From Spirometra erinaceieuropaei (Eukaryota > Platyhelminthes > Cestoda > Diphyllobothriidea > Diphyllobothriidae): a stretch of 64,000 nucleotides of DNA. This document shows, piece by piece, positions 46,428 through 58,198 of this stretch. Within the stretch, counting starts at the first letter, position 1, and every line of letters begins with the position of its first letter. The notes under the pieces were generated by a model. The model had not been told where the DNA came from, ran no database searches, and saw nothing but the letters and a program-made list of their open reading frames with translations. The stretch spans positions 473,250 through 537,249 of the forward strand of contig CACRXP010000420.1 in NCBI GenBank assembly GCA_902702965.1, read 5' to 3'. The translations under genes were made by a program, and so were the position numbers.

Positions 46428-46860
46428 ATAGGTATCCACGTCCTTAACGTCGAAATGTAGCATGCGTGGGTTCGAATCCCACCGAGGCGCCGAGTTTTTC
46501 ACAGTTGTGTCAATATGGATTATTCAAAATCTGCCGAAACATATATAAATTACGTGAGCCTAATAGTCGTCTGATAGATTCTGTGCGCGTTGGTTAGGAA
46601 ATCCTGCTTGAACAGTCAACCTACTGTATCAGATTTGGTAGATTCCAGACGTTGTTGTAGGTTGGGCGGGTAACTTGACCCAAATGGGATTAAAACCGCG
46701 TCGTCCGGCGGGTCCTCGTAGCTCAAGTGGTTAGAGCGCTGGCTGTACTTAAGCCTTCCCCTTACTGTGTGGGTTCGAATACTTTCGAGGCGCTGGATTT
46801 TTAACAGTTGGGTCAATATGAATTATTCAAAACTTGCTAAAACATCTATGAAAACAAACA
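46428..46860 (+). repeat. tRNA-derived SINE2, tandem dimer
   Basis: The first unit has a B box GTGGGTTCGAATCCCAC (46465-46481) that forms a perfect T-stem and loop. It is followed by GAGGCGCCGAGTTTTTCACAGTTG and GTCAATATGGATTATTCAAAATCTGC. At 46706 a second head follows with A box TAGCTCAAGTGGTTAGAGCG and B box GTGGGTTCGAATAC, then the same tail again (GGATTTTTAACAGTTGGGTCAATATG). The unit is about 300 bases. Acceptor-like CCTCG/CGAGG pairing is visible, but the anticodon arm is not canonical. I call it a SINE, not a tRNA gene. Confidence 0.8.
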
Positions 46861-47519
46861 GTGCCTTTCTGCAGTGGTTGTTAAGTGTTATGATATTTGG
46901 TGACGTTTGCTGACAACAACGCCCCATTTAGAGCAAAGGAAAAATGCGAAATTTTGTTCATTTGAAAATACTATATCCTACTGGTGACGTAAGTGTGCTT
47001 TTATTTGACACATAGCGAGTCGGTGAGTGAAAGCATTTTCACTATCGAGGATTAAAATGGCAATTCGGTTATTTTGATAACTGAATCATTATCTTAAACA
47101 GGACAATAGGGCTTTTCTCTTTTATCAAAAGGTTAAATGTACACGAATATCCGGCTTAGAAATCTTGCTGTATAAGCCGTTTTAATAGCAAGCTCACTGG
47201 GGTTTTATCTGAGTTCTGAAAATGTGATTCAAATTCTGTTACACATGCGTGCAGAGAGTCACTTCGATTTTCTAAGTCTAGATGTTTAATCCACAGTTAG
47301 TACAATTTTGCTAAAAGCAGGCATAACACCTTATTCTTCAGGGGCCTCAAAGAGATCCATAAACACAGAGAGACGGTGCAGCAGATCATTTTTGTGAAGA
47401 TTGTATTTTTTAAGTCGTTTACTGGTGGGCTGACAACTAAGCTCAGTATCTTTATGTATTTATGGTCTTCATGACAAGCCCGGACACGTCGCTGTCTGTA
47501 AAAACTTGGCACATTTTGT
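46861..47519. other. unassigned sequence
   Basis: No gene or repeat recognised. Confidence 0.5.
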
Positions 47520-48480
47520 GGGATTCAGGTCATGTGTCAAGACCGAGTCTGAGTCCGCTTCCGTTCATCTTGACACCGGCTGACAAATGAGCCCAAGGAG
47601 ACGATGGGGAACAGAATGCGGCAGATGCTATGGTCCACACGTAAGGCAGTGGTAGACATCAAGGCTTAAGGTCTTCAAACCGAGGTATTACGAGATGGCC
47701 TAGGCTAAATGTAGGGCTAACTGGCTCACCCTTGTGGGTCTTAAGGATAGGTGCATATGCTATCCCACGCTTCAGCAAACTTTGAGCTTCGCAGATTGGT
47801 TTGTGCAGGCATTTCTCTGTGGCCTGATTCCATATCGGCAGATGCATTTGCGCCCCCGCTAAGTAGAAAAGTTGTATGCATGGTAGCCCAATACCTTGTG
47901 TCATCCTTCTTTTTCTGACCTGGTTCAGTGTATGCGTTCATATGGAGTGGCGGACTGGTGGTCTGAGAGTCAGGCTACAACGTGACTATTATAGCACAGC
48001 CACTCCATGGGATCCGAGGTAGATATGGCGTCACGACTAGGAGCGGCCCCAACCGCGCCATCCATCACCCTTGATTTTTTGGACTCCAAATCCTGCTCAA
48101 TGTGTATTGTGAACCAGGGTTGTTGATGCAGCCACAGTTCCAGGCTCTCAAAGCGTTGATTTTTCTTCCCAGCAGTCCACTCTTTCTCTTCATGATGAAA
48201 AAAACCCTGCCGAAGTGTTTTTTTTGTGGACCAGAGGGCTTAGTGGTAGACCTAGGTGCGAGTCCGACCGTGTCAGCCACCTCTGTCCTCTCCCGCCTTT
48301 GACCTTCTTAACCATGTCTCGACACTGGGATTAGGTGGAGGGAAGAGGAAGGAGTGCCGTAAGTGCTTTGCAAGTCTACTACTCCTGTAATTTAAGTCAC
48401 GCACAAGTCACCGTGCCTGATTTCCGCCTGCTGTAAGCCCACGGTGAACATCGTTGAAACCGACGGTCAAAATGTCACGT
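47520..48480 (+). repeat. R3 middle-repetitive family, one partial and one fuller copy
   Basis: A partial copy (TCTTGACACCGG, GGAACAGAATGCGGCAGATGCT, 47568-47630) is followed by the fuller one. The fuller copy (GTGAACCAGGG at 48109, GTAGACCTAGGTGCGAGTCC, TCTCGACACTGGG, AAGTCACGCACAAGTCACCGTGCC at 48393) continues into the tandem duplication. The overlapping minus frames 47659-47941 have no recognised motif. Confidence 0.65.
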
Positions 48481-50120
48481 GGACACCGTGAGCGGGGTTG
48501 ACAGTTGTGCAGTGGCTGACGAAGTTTAACAGCTCGTGCGGACGTGTCACCCACCGCGTGGTCGGCAACGCCAAACTGATCACGTATGACTGAATGGTTC
48601 TCGGGTTTCACATGCGTAATAGTATCAAAACTACCTCATTAACAATTCATTTCAGTCTGACTCATTGTTTTCCGCAGACGCGATTTTCTGGTGTTTTTTT
48701 ACAAATTAAAATTCATGCGACCTATGCACGTACGCAGGACGACAGCTGAAAAACGACTTGTGATCGGAGATGGACCATTCTCACCACCTATTGCCGAGCA
48801 TATTTAATGAATGAATGTGTATACAGGAATGTAAATCACGCGGGGGATCAGTGAGTATACCTTTAAAAGCACGAGATTGCTATCTTGAAGTGAAAGACGA
48901 ATGCACTCTTAAATTACAGATGCTATCCGAGGACATTTTGTGAGGCTTCAGGAGGCTTCAGAAATAGGCCACCGCAGTTATAATTTTGAGTATACATTTT
49001 TCTTATAAACAAGATGTCATTAATCACTCACAGCAGAACAAATACCCTCGCCGCTACTGATGTACTTTCCTAAAAGTAACCTTTGCTTTGTACCCCAAGA
49101 TGACTTTACATAATTCCTCTAGTGTGCGGATTATTCGAATGCTTGATCACGACGACGAACACATGTCTTTACCTGACTCATTGAAGTTGACTATGCCTTT
49201 TTTTAATAATGACCACATTAAGGAGAATCGAACTTTAGGCGAAAGATCACTACCGACAAAGGAGACTGGAACGACCGTTTCCGGTTAATTCGCCGCCGTC
49301 AGCCAAACATGCCCATCCCCGGGCACGGTGGGCGAGGTTGACAGATGTGCAGGGGCTGACGAAGCTTAATAGCTCGTGCGGACGTGTCCTCCACGGCGTG
49401 ATCGGCAATGCTAAACTAATCACGTATGTGTGAATGGTTCTTGAGTTTCACAACTACCCAATTAAGAATTCACTTCAGTCTGACTCATTGTTTTTCGCAG
49501 AAGCGATTTTTTGGTGTTTATGCAAATTAAAATTAATAAGACCTATGCACGTACAAATGACGACAACTAAAAAAACGACTTTTGAGCGGAGATGAACCAT
49601 CTCACCGCCTATTGCCGAGCATATTTAATGGATGAATGTGTATACAGGAATGTAAATCGCGCGCGTGATCGGTGAATGTACCTTTAAAAACACGAGTTTG
49701 CTATCTAAAAGTTTGAGACGAATTCACTCTTAAATTACAGATACTATCTAGGGACGTTTTTGAGGCTTCAAGGGGCTTCAAAAATATGCCACCGCATTTT
49801 TACTTTTCATTACACATTTGTCTTATAAACGAGATGTCATTAATCATTCATCGTTGAACAAATACCCAAGTCGCCACTGGTGCACATTCCTAAAATTAAC
49901 TTTTGCTTTTTACCCTAAGTTGCCTTCACGTAATTCCTCTAGTGTGCGGATCATTCGAATGCCTGATCACGACGATGAACACATGTCTCTACGTGACTCC
50001 TTAAAGTTGCTTATGCAGTTTTAATGATGACCACATGAAGGAGCATCGAACTTTAAGCAGAAGAGCACTATCGACACGGATAAAGGAGACTGGAACGGCC
50101 GTTTCTGGTTTATTGACCGT
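48480..50120 (+). repeat. tandem duplication, unit about 820-830 bases, R3-derived
   Basis: Unit 1 is about 48480-49300 and unit 2 about 49321-50110, with the same landmarks in order. These are GACGAAG-TTAA-AGCTCGTGCGGACGTG, TGCCGAGCATATTTAATG-ATGAATGTGTATACAGGAATGTAAATC, TTATAAAC-AGATGTCATTAATCA, TAATTCCTCTAGTGTGCGGAT-ATTCGAATGC and GATCACGACGA-GAACACATGTCT. Identity is clearly higher than among dispersed R3 copies, so this is a younger duplication. Both units end in a SINE1 piece. Confidence 0.85.
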
Positions 50121-50280
50121 CGTCGGCCGAGCATGCCCATCAGCGAGGTGTGGAACGCCAAAGGCTCTATCCAGTGACCTGTTGGTTAGGAGTCCAACCG
50201 ACCAACTTTATGTTTTTGTCACCTATTTAAAAGGCAAGCTGAAACACACCAGTCAGATTGATCACTTCATTAATTAGCAG
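50121..50280 (+). repeat. SINE1 fragment with degenerate tRNA-like head
   Basis: GAGGTGTGGAACGCCAAAGGCTC, GTGACCTGTTGGTTAGGAGTCCAAC (50173-50197) is the reverse of the SINE1 head. The body lies immediately upstream at 50080-50140 (GGAACGGCCGTTTCTGGTTTATTGACCGTCGTCGGCC). Confidence 0.6.
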
Positions 50281-51023
50281 TGGGAAAGTTGATCACCTGC
50301 AAGTATTATTCAAAATAGTGACACTGTAAGGTTCATCTACGTCGTGACGCCTGTATACTATGAAGCGGACATGTGTAGAAATGCCCCAACATTGTCCTGT
50401 CAGCTCAATCAAGCCTAGGCCACTGAGAGTTGTCGGGCAGGTCGTGTGATGTGCACGTCAATGGGGTTTTTGTCGTCATCAATCCTCTCGCCTATCTCTC
50501 TGATATTTTCTACTTTAATCTGCCGCCAGTGGAGTGAGTAAGGCAGATACAGCGCATGTCTACGGCACTATTCACTAACTCGCTACCGTCAGCGATGGGG
50601 GTGGTTTCCCTCGTAGTCGGTTCAACTGCACGACGTAGTGAAAACGACCAAGGGTGACTTTGACGCAGGTGTGCCGCATAGGGTTTGATCACAAATTCAC
50701 TCGAATTACTGGTTTCGAATTCCCCCTGCGAAAGAGCACCACGACCGCTGCATTAAGAACTCTCTGTTCTCTTTGCCAGAGATTTAGCATGAAGGTAAAT
50801 CCTGAAATTTGCGCGTGTACAATTGATCACAGTTAGAACACACTGCTGGATTCGAACTGGTCTTCCCTCATCACCTATTCCGCACAAGTATCCTGACTGA
50901 ATGTATATGCAATACCGATAGTCACGTGTTAGCTGTCGTAGTAACCTTTACAAAGACTCGTGTTTTGAAAGTCCGAATATTTATTAACCGAGGTGAGCAT
51001 TCAGAAGCAAAAGTTCAAAGACA
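50281..51023. other. unassigned sequence before the gap
   Basis: No gene recognised. Confidence 0.45.
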
Positions 51024-51552
51024 NNNNNNNNNNNNNNNNNNNNNNNNNNNNNNNNNNNNNNNNNNNNNNNNNNNNNNNNNNNNNNNNNNNNNNNNNNNNN
51101 NNNNNNNNNNNNNNNNNNNNNNNNNNNNNNNNNNNNNNNNNNNNNNNNNNNNNNNNNNNNNNNNNNNNNNNNNNNNNNNNNNNNNNNNNNNNNNNNNNNN
51201 NNNNNNNNNNNNNNNNNNNNNNNNNNNNNNNNNNNNNNNNNNNNNNNNNNNNNNNNNNNNNNNNNNNNNNNNNNNNNNNNNNNNNNNNNNNNNNNNNNNN
51301 NNNNNNNNNNNNNNNNNNNNNNNNNNNNNNNNNNNNNNNNNNNNNNNNNNNNNNNNNNNNNNNNNNNNNNNNNNNNNNNNNNNNNNNNNNNNNNNNNNNN
51401 NNNNNNNNNNNNNNNNNNNNNNNNNNNNNNNNNNNNNNNNNNNNNNNNNNNNNNNNNNNNNNNNNNNNNNNNNNNNNNNNNNNNNNNNNNNNNNNNNNNN
51501 NNNNNNNNNNNNNNNNNNNNNNNNNNNNNNNNNNNNNNNNNNNNNNNNNNNN
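51024..51552. other. assembly gap (529 N)
   Basis: A run of N. Long open frames across it are artefacts, because N codons were not read as stops. Confidence 0.99.
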
Positions 51553-52189
51553 GTCGGCCTCAGGGAGTTCAGCCGTTTCTATTGGCGGTGCCATTATTCG
51601 TCCTGCAAACCGACTACCTGGATCTACAACAAAGTACTGTTTTATGGATATAAGAATACCATCGTGCTTCATTGTGTCTGTTTCATTCCTCCCCTGCCTG
51701 ATAATACTTAATATTTTTCATAAAAAGTGTTGTCTTTCTGATTTACACACACATGTTCCACCAAACATATTCTACGGATCGTCTTATGATTCGTTTAATT
51801 AAACTGTTAAAGTCAAGAATTACTTCGACAGACCATGCCGCCCATGTCTGCTGTGTGTGGCAAGTTCCGATTTAATAAACAATTGTTCTTTTATTCAGCG
51901 ACGATGATGTCATTTCAGTCACTAGTGAATTAACCTCTGAAAGTCTACGAAGTTTGTATTTGTGCGTGCCATGATGGAAGCTGAAAAGCAGTTGCATGTT
52001 CCCGGTCATCTTCGCTAAATTACAGTCGCCGCACGCACTCTCTAGAACGGAATACGTTAACCGCGTGAGTCTACAACAGTTTGAACGTTGAGTTCGACGA
52101 TGTTTAGCGTGTGCTTCACACTATGGTGGGCACAATGGAGGTGACTTGCGTATTTGATAGTGGACTTGCAAAGAGGCTAGTGTACGCCC
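51553..52189. other. unassigned sequence after the gap
   Basis: No gene recognised. Confidence 0.45.
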
Positions 52190-52400
52190 TAGTCTCTCAC
52201 CAACCTGGCGCCCATGTCAAGACATAGTCAAGAAGACCGAATACTGGGTCCGGTAAAGGCGGCCGGCGCGGCGTGTTCGTGCGCCTAGACTCGACGCCAC
52301 ATTCCCCATTTTTACGCGTGTACAGTCTAGTGACATGTGCCAGTCCCCGATCTGGCCACCGTTTTGATCCCATGGAACTGCCAGTGAGCTGCTGAAGAGG
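52190..52400 (-). repeat. R3 family, left part, reverse orientation
   Basis: On the minus strand: GATCAAAACGGTGGCCAGATCGGG, GTCTAGGCGCACGAACACGCCGC, then CGGTCTTCTTGACTATGTCTTGACATGG. This matches the left part of R3 at 19730-19860 and 59850-59960. Confidence 0.6.
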
Positions 52401-52449
52401 ATATAATAGTGCCATTTCACTGTCTGAAAGACATCGTTGAAATGATGGA

Positions 52450-52670
52450 GGTGTGCTCAGCGATCGTTTTGAGATAATTCACAGGTTAGATTGTGCCTTA
52501 CAGGCTTTCTCTTAAGCCCAACCATCAGCCGCGCGGCGGCGAATGCTGTGGGCAGAATACCAAGAAAGACAAGGGTGACTGGAATGGCCATTTCTAGCTT
52601 ATTAGTCGAACTCGAACTCGCGACCTGTTAATTAAAAGTCCAACGTCGCAAACCTCGTTAGTATCTATGG
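52450..52670 (+). repeat. SINE1 copy
   Basis: GCTCAGCGATCGTTTT, CCCAACCATCAGCCGC, GGCGAATGCTGTGGGCAGAAT, AAGACAAGGGTGACTGGAATGGCCATTTCTAGCTTATTAG, then the reversed tRNA-like head (AACTCGCGACCTGTTAATTAAAAGTCCAACG). The CATACCC segment between body and head is deleted. Confidence 0.7.
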
Positions 52671-53139
52671 TCAAATATGTCACAAGTGAATTGTCAAACA
52701 TTTTTGATAACTACTGCCGTTCTAAATTACCGGGCATATCTTCAGTAACGTAGCTGCTAAATCTGCTATCCTTTTACGATGGTCTGCTGTAAACTTCTCA
52801 GCAAAAGGACATCAACTGCAATGTAAAACAATTGGCATAAATTAAGGTAAACGTCGACCATTGACCAGCCAGGTCAGTAAACAATATATCCTGCTAACAA
52901 ATCCTGGAAAAAGTATCAAATTAACTAATCATTTCGAATGAACACTCGATTTCTTCGCGTCCTCGCTTACAAATAAAACAACCCTGTCCCGAATGAAATC
53001 GTAAATACAGTAAATGAAAGACCTCGCGAAATTTTGCCCGAAATTCTAAAATGCCTTTTCGATTAGGAAGGATTACTCAGGTGGAGTTGTAGTATTCAAA
53101 AGGTAATCTGGTGAGCATACATCTGTTTAAGATAATATT
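52671..53139. other. unassigned sequence
   Basis: AT-rich, with nothing recognised. Confidence 0.5.
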
Positions 53140-53350
53140 CCTTCAGGCCTGTACATTTATATGGCTATTAAAGTAATGGATTGAAAGATACGGGCAAGTA
53201 GATGATTAAGCTGTAGCTCGGGTTCGCAGAGGGGAGGGAGGGGAAGGGGAGTATGAAACACCACACTTCCAGCAAGCGCCAGGCAGGAAGTGGGTCTTGG
53301 CAAAGGTAATTACATGCGGGTGGCTATCTTATAATAATAATTATCACACG
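53140..53350 (-). pseudogene. PLE lineage 2 3' tail only
   Basis: On the minus strand this reads as the tail at 62640-62840 does: CCACCCGCATGTAATTACCTT, a TGTTTCATAC-CCCC C-rich tract, and CCATATAAATGTACAGGCCTGAAGG (reverse of 53143-53167). The endonuclease part is not present. From 53430 to 53570 there is a further fragment resembling the interior of the foldback element at 43722-44693. Confidence 0.65.
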
Positions 53351-53574
53351 ACCTATTCCTTTAATCCTTTCGACTTTCCATGTTGTCGGCTTTTGAACGC
53401 ATTTCCTTTTCACCCATTGCAGAAACTGCTCTCTGTAATTTAGCATAAGTTTTTCACATTGATTTTCCATGGGTTTAAACATTCGAATATACTTTATAAA
53501 AACGTACGGAAAATATTCTTTCTTCCAGTCGTTTTGTAGAAATTCACAATTTGTTTCACACTATGGCCAAGGAG

Positions 53575-55774
53575 AGGGTTTAGTTTGGTTTTACAAAAGT
53601 TTTCAGTTATGAGGTTTCCGCAAATTATCTTACAGAGTAGACCTGTCGCCAGCCTGCGACCGCGTCAGACATGCTAAAAACATAAAAATAAGCCATCTAA
53701 ATGACAGTATAATGAAATAACTAGATTTGAGCCAGAAGGCTCTTTTCAGAACTAAAATTATTTTATGTCCTTTATGCCGCCGACCATGTGCCTCATTTCA
53801 AGCGTGGGAAATATAAGCATATTTCAAGTGGCATAACGGATGAAATATGATGTCCTTAATGCAACTTATTTATATGGGGGATCTTCAAACGTTACGTGTT
53901 GTGTTAATTATCCTGCCACGCCTCAGAAACTGTTACTTGCCTATGAAGAATACGTTTTTAATTCAATCTAACGACTTTGAATCTTAAACGTTTGAAGGAA
54001 AACAACGGTACCCTGTATTGGGGGCGCTCAATGGTAATATCTGTACCAGACCACATTCGCACGTTATCGCGTTTGTCTCAGCCGAAGAAAAGTAATCAAA
54101 GCAAAGTAAATTCGCCAAAATATAATTTTCTTACATGACAAATGTTTTTTTTGAAAACCAGAAGGGACTAAGCATATTATTTTTAAAGAAGACGACTTTA
54201 TTTTTTTTCTCAATTTCACCTTTGCGAAGCCTTGCAAATTTATGTCACCGAGCAGTTTTTTTTGTTTTAACTTGCCAAACTATTCAAATATTCCCCGAGT
54301 AAGGGCGTGGATGTATGCCACATTTTTAGCCTTGAGCATGTAATATGATGGTTTAGAGCAATTTATTTTCCCCAATGCGTGATATAAAAATTAGGAGTGC
54401 TACGCTGTTTACCGGCTTCTCGGCGTGAGAATCTTTGACGGCATTTACTCACGTGAACCGCGTATAAGAAATATTATGTGAAATATCTTTATCCTGGTTA
54501 CCTGCACGCCGTACAATTTAAGGACGGAAATCCTTCGTCGAAATAAATTAGCCTCAGTCCTAATAAGTAAACATTTGGCAATTGTCATCTAGTCGCACTT
54601 TACTTTTATGGCAAAAGTTTATAGAGCGTTTCTGTCCTTATACGGGTTTTATTTACAGAGAGACATTCCGTATTTCAACAATTGGAGTGTACAAAGTTGA
54701 CATAAATTCCCGCGCTTTAGGCAATTCGGCCTACTTTAACAAAATCAACACTTTTAGCAGTATTTTACCATTTTAACTTGTGTTTGTCTGTTCTTATAAA
54801 TTTAACCTTAGTCATTATTCGCTGAAGGTTTAGACGTTATGTATTTGCGACAGTCTCTGACCTTTTGCATTTTTTATTTAAATTTAACTTAATTCCTGAT
54901 TTACGCCATGTGCTGCGTACATGTGTATTATAGTCTCTTCGCGATAAGCTTTATCATTGTTTGTTTTCTTCAGCGATCTGATATGACTATGAAGTTAGTT
55001 ACATAAAACGCCAGATGATGTACTTGAGTTGGTCTAATAGATCAGGATACACGGACACTCAACGTTGCAGCACCCGAGTTATGGCAGATAAGGCTTTCTA
55101 TGAATATATTGTGTGATACCCATGCACCTTGGATAACGTTCAAAGGCACTAAGTCCCTGGCATCACTATTTAAATAGGCTTCTTCGCCATTGGATCCGGA
55201 GTGTTTAAGCCGATTTCATTTCAAGACGAATTTGTTGCCGATGAGCGGATAGGGACTGATGTTTAGGCCGAATTCGGAGCGAGCATGCACGCTCTGAGTT
55301 CATTACAGCTACATAAACCCAAACCGGAGTAGCCTGTCTAGGTCAAACGCACAGAAAAAAGGAGCCGGTATCATGATTTGGCATTTAACCTGTGGTCTGG
55401 CCACGCCAGTTGCTACTGCCGTATCTAACACCAATTCATGGTTCCGCAGAGAAATGCATTGACCTCACTTTTTATTCTGTCAGACGAGGGCAACAATATC
55501 GAAATGCATGCTGACAAGTTGCCACATGGTAGACAATATGTCTGCCATAAATGCATTCATTGTACCTTCAAGCAGTCCGTTACGGACATCGACCACTCTT
55601 TGTGTGATCAGGTACGTGCGATGATCGGCACACACACATCAGTGCTTCATAAAGTACAGTGAGTGAGCCATCTCATGAAATGCTGGCTGAAATTCTGAAA
55701 TGAGTTTTCAATTAGGAAGGATTACGTAGGCGCGGTTGCAAAACTGATGGCCTTGCGGTATAACTGGGTCATAT
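53575..55774. other. unassigned AT-rich sequence
   Basis: About 2.2 kb with only short frames. I see no exon, RNA gene or repeat that I can support. Confidence 0.45.
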
Positions 55775-56060
55775 TTGAATGACCCCGCGCGCTGCGCTGC
55801 TGAGGTGCTGGACCAGATCACGGCGATCCGGCTGGCTCACTGCGCCGGTCCCTGTGCGAAGTCATTACTACTGCCGAACATGGGGGTCGGTCACGCGCCA
55901 TTGACACTGACCTCTAAGCCACGACATTCCCTGTGCCCCCTCCCTCCAATCAACAGCTGGTTGACAGACTGGGACAGTCGACTGGTGCACTGGGAGAGGG
56001 AGGTGAAAGTTGTCCCCCGCTGGAAATAAATCCTAATGGCATATCAGCGCCTTCCTCACT
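55775..56060. other. GC-rich block of unknown nature
   Basis: Markedly GC-richer than its flanks. Includes GGTGCTGGACCAGATCACGGCGATCCGGCTGGC (55804-55836), which resembles a shorter piece at 59750-59795 (GCACTGGACCAGC...GGCATCCGGCTGGC). It is therefore probably another repeat. The open frames here are a composition effect. Confidence 0.4.
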
Positions 56061-56367
56061 AGAATAACTCTGACGCTTCCAGCTGACTGGATAACTGGGT
56101 AATTCCCAGTACTCATAGTCAGGCTGAAATATGGCCTTCACGGTGCTGTTAGTGTTGGGGGACTCAGCGGAGCGCTCTTACTTAGGCCTGATACCTGAGG
56201 AGTGAAAACTATTCGACACGAAAAGACGGGCTGTTTGGCTTTATCAGCTACTGTGCCCGAGGATACTACCCGTCGAGTGGACGGTGGATCGTGTGGGTGA
56301 AGGAGTTATTGCATGTGACATATTCAATGCCCAGGGTAGCCTAGACTGCGGAAACAACTAGTCCACT

Positions 56368-57636
56368 TTAAGAAGGAGACACGATTGCCGGGACAAGAGC
56401 TTTATTAGCCTGACGTTTCGGATTCCTACTCGAATCCATCATCAGAGACAAAAGAGCAGAAACGGATGGTTACTGCACAAGGGGCTGCGGTATTTATAGG
56501 ATGCAGTAGCCATGCTACCGCATACCTATGAACATTCACGGCTCCCCCTTCATCCGGGATCGTCGCACTTGGTGTGATCACTGCTTGATGGCCGACATTC
56601 GAGTCGATAATTGCTGCAATTTCATCACGTGCGTTGGATGTTGGCGTGATGATTGCTCGACCATCCGACGCACCGACCCCGGTGTTGGGAAAAGTGTTCA
56701 CCTCTGCGCTCCCCGCATGGCTTGTTATTCCGCCTAGGCGAAATTTTAGCACGCAGTATGGAGTGGGAAGATCGTTGCACTTGTTGATGGACTGGGAACC
56801 AGTAAACCATGATTCCAGTAGGTCCCGGCTCACGCGGTTGTCGCCTCTTGCGAGAATTTCGGCCTCATCAAAATGGAATGTGTGGCCGCATCTCGTCGAA
56901 TGAGCCGCAACATGAGAGCTGACGTTATTTATGCGCATCGCTGCCGCGCGTTCGGCCATTCTCGTTCGGAGCTGTATTTCGGTTTCTCCGACGTAGTTGC
57001 TTTGTCCGCAACTGCACCAGATCCGATAACCGACTCCAGACGTTTCTACCCGTGGCAGTGGGTCTTTCGGTTTCATGATCAGACGCCTGATGTTTGCCTC
57101 CGGTCTGTGTGCAACTCCAACCCCAAGTGGTGCGAGAAGGCGGCCGACAGCCCGCCAAGATTTGGTGTCCGTGCGGTTAGGCCTTTCGTCCCTTTTGCGT
57201 ATGCACCGGTGGACGAAGTTGCGCGGGTAGCCATTGGCTTTGAAGACCCGTCAGAGGTATTGTAGTTCGGCAATTTTGTCTTCCGACTCACTGCAGTGCG
57301 TTTCGACACGCCGATAGAGCGTCCTTAGACAACTGCGTTTGTGTGAAATTGCAGCAATTATCGACTCGAATGTCGGCCATCAAGCAGTGATCACACCAAG
57401 TGCGACGATCCCGGATGAAGGGGGAGCCGTGAATGTTCATAGGTATGCGGTAGCATGGCTACTGCATCCTATAAATACCGCAGCCCCTTGTGCAGTAACC
57501 ATCCGTTTCTGCTCTTTTGTCTCTGATGATGGATTCGAGTAGGAATCCGAAACGTCAGGCTAATAAAGCTGTTCTCCCAGCGATCGTGTCTCCTTATTCA
57601 AGACTACCTCCTGGGACTCGTCTCTTCGCTTCTATT
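56368..57636 (-). mobile_element. PLE lineage 1 foldback insertion with 12-base target duplication
   Basis: The perfect duplication AACTAGTCCACT flanks the element at 56356-56367 and 57637-57648. The ends are inverted repeats of about 254 bases (56370-56624 and 57344-57597), nearly identical. The right end extends further, to CTCGTCTCTTCGCTTCTATT. Between the arms lies the 3' part of a Penelope-like polyprotein on the minus strand. The bulk of the reverse transcriptase is missing, so the element is 5'-truncated and cannot move on its own. Identical arms and an exact target duplication point to a recent insertion. Confidence 0.9.
56426..57343 (-). pseudogene. Penelope-like polyprotein 3' fragment: linker, GIY-YIG endonuclease, C-terminal extension
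   Basis: The minus frame can be followed from about 57343 to the stop at 56426 with one internal TGA (57253-57251). The first part, with an F-K-A-N-G-Y-P-R-N-F motif, looks like the region joining the reverse transcriptase to the nuclease. After the Met at 57076 come GVGY (residues 14-17 of the 216-codon open part), CSC (21-23), YVG-ET (28-32), Arg39, FDEAEILA (69-76) and the Glu of LLES (88). These fit the GIY-YIG order, with Cys residues typical of PLE nucleases. A usual AEH reads AER here (Arg43). An extension of about 120 residues follows and runs into the inverted repeat. AATAAA follows the stop. Confidence 0.85.
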
Positions 57637-57648
57637 AACTAGTCCACT

Positions 57649-58198
57649 CTCCACAAAAGTAACTGCGTCAACGATGTTATGAACGACCCCAGGTAATTCT
57701 CGGGATCCTATGGCTCGTGTCATACGCTAATATTTGTTTTGCGCGTTGGGCAGTAGGTCAGACAGTAAGCTTACGAAAAGCAAGAAAACGCAGACATTTT
57801 TCGCATTTCTGACGAAAGCTTTATCTCTCGTTTTCGTATGACAGTGAACTTAGCGTCTCAGTTACAAAGGAAACAAAAATCAAACTTTAATATATAGCGG
57901 AGTTTGAGCTCGTGGGAGGTAAGGGTTGTTGCCAGTGTACTGGCTGCGACGGCCTGCCAATGTTAGCCAAGATGAAACCCTGTATGATATGACTTACGGT
58001 CTACCGACAATTAAGTGGGATCCTTCGCACTACCTTTTACGCAACTGCCAAGGAAACCTTCTTTAGCAGGGCCTCGAGTATCTCCATGCGTTTTTTCCAA
58101 ACTTACTAAACTTCCGCACTGACGATACGCTGTTCTGTTAAGACTTTGTTGGGTTATCATTTGAAGTAAATAGCTGAGTTCCAGGAAGCCGTTCTAAA
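57649..58198. other. unassigned sequence
   Basis: No gene or repeat recognised. Confidence 0.5.

Noticed and set aside
46311..46502. Minus frame with an APRWDSNPR start
   Set aside because: This peptide is the usual by-product of translating a tRNA-like B box (GGTTCGAATCCC) in reverse.
46706..46795. Possible tRNA gene
   Set aside because: A and B boxes are present but the anticodon arm is not canonical, the acceptor stem is imperfect, and the same head recurs with a fixed tail. It is a SINE head.
48970..50110. CRISPR-like or satellite array from regular repeats
   Set aside because: There are only two long units of about 820 bases, not short spaced repeats, and the genome is eukaryotic.
50926..51802. 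Three long open frames across the gap
   Set aside because: They consist almost wholly of N codons from the 529-base gap. Only short unsupported ends are real sequence.
56873..57265. 130-codon plus frame with Cys and Arg
   Set aside because: Antisense of the Penelope-like endonuclease region.
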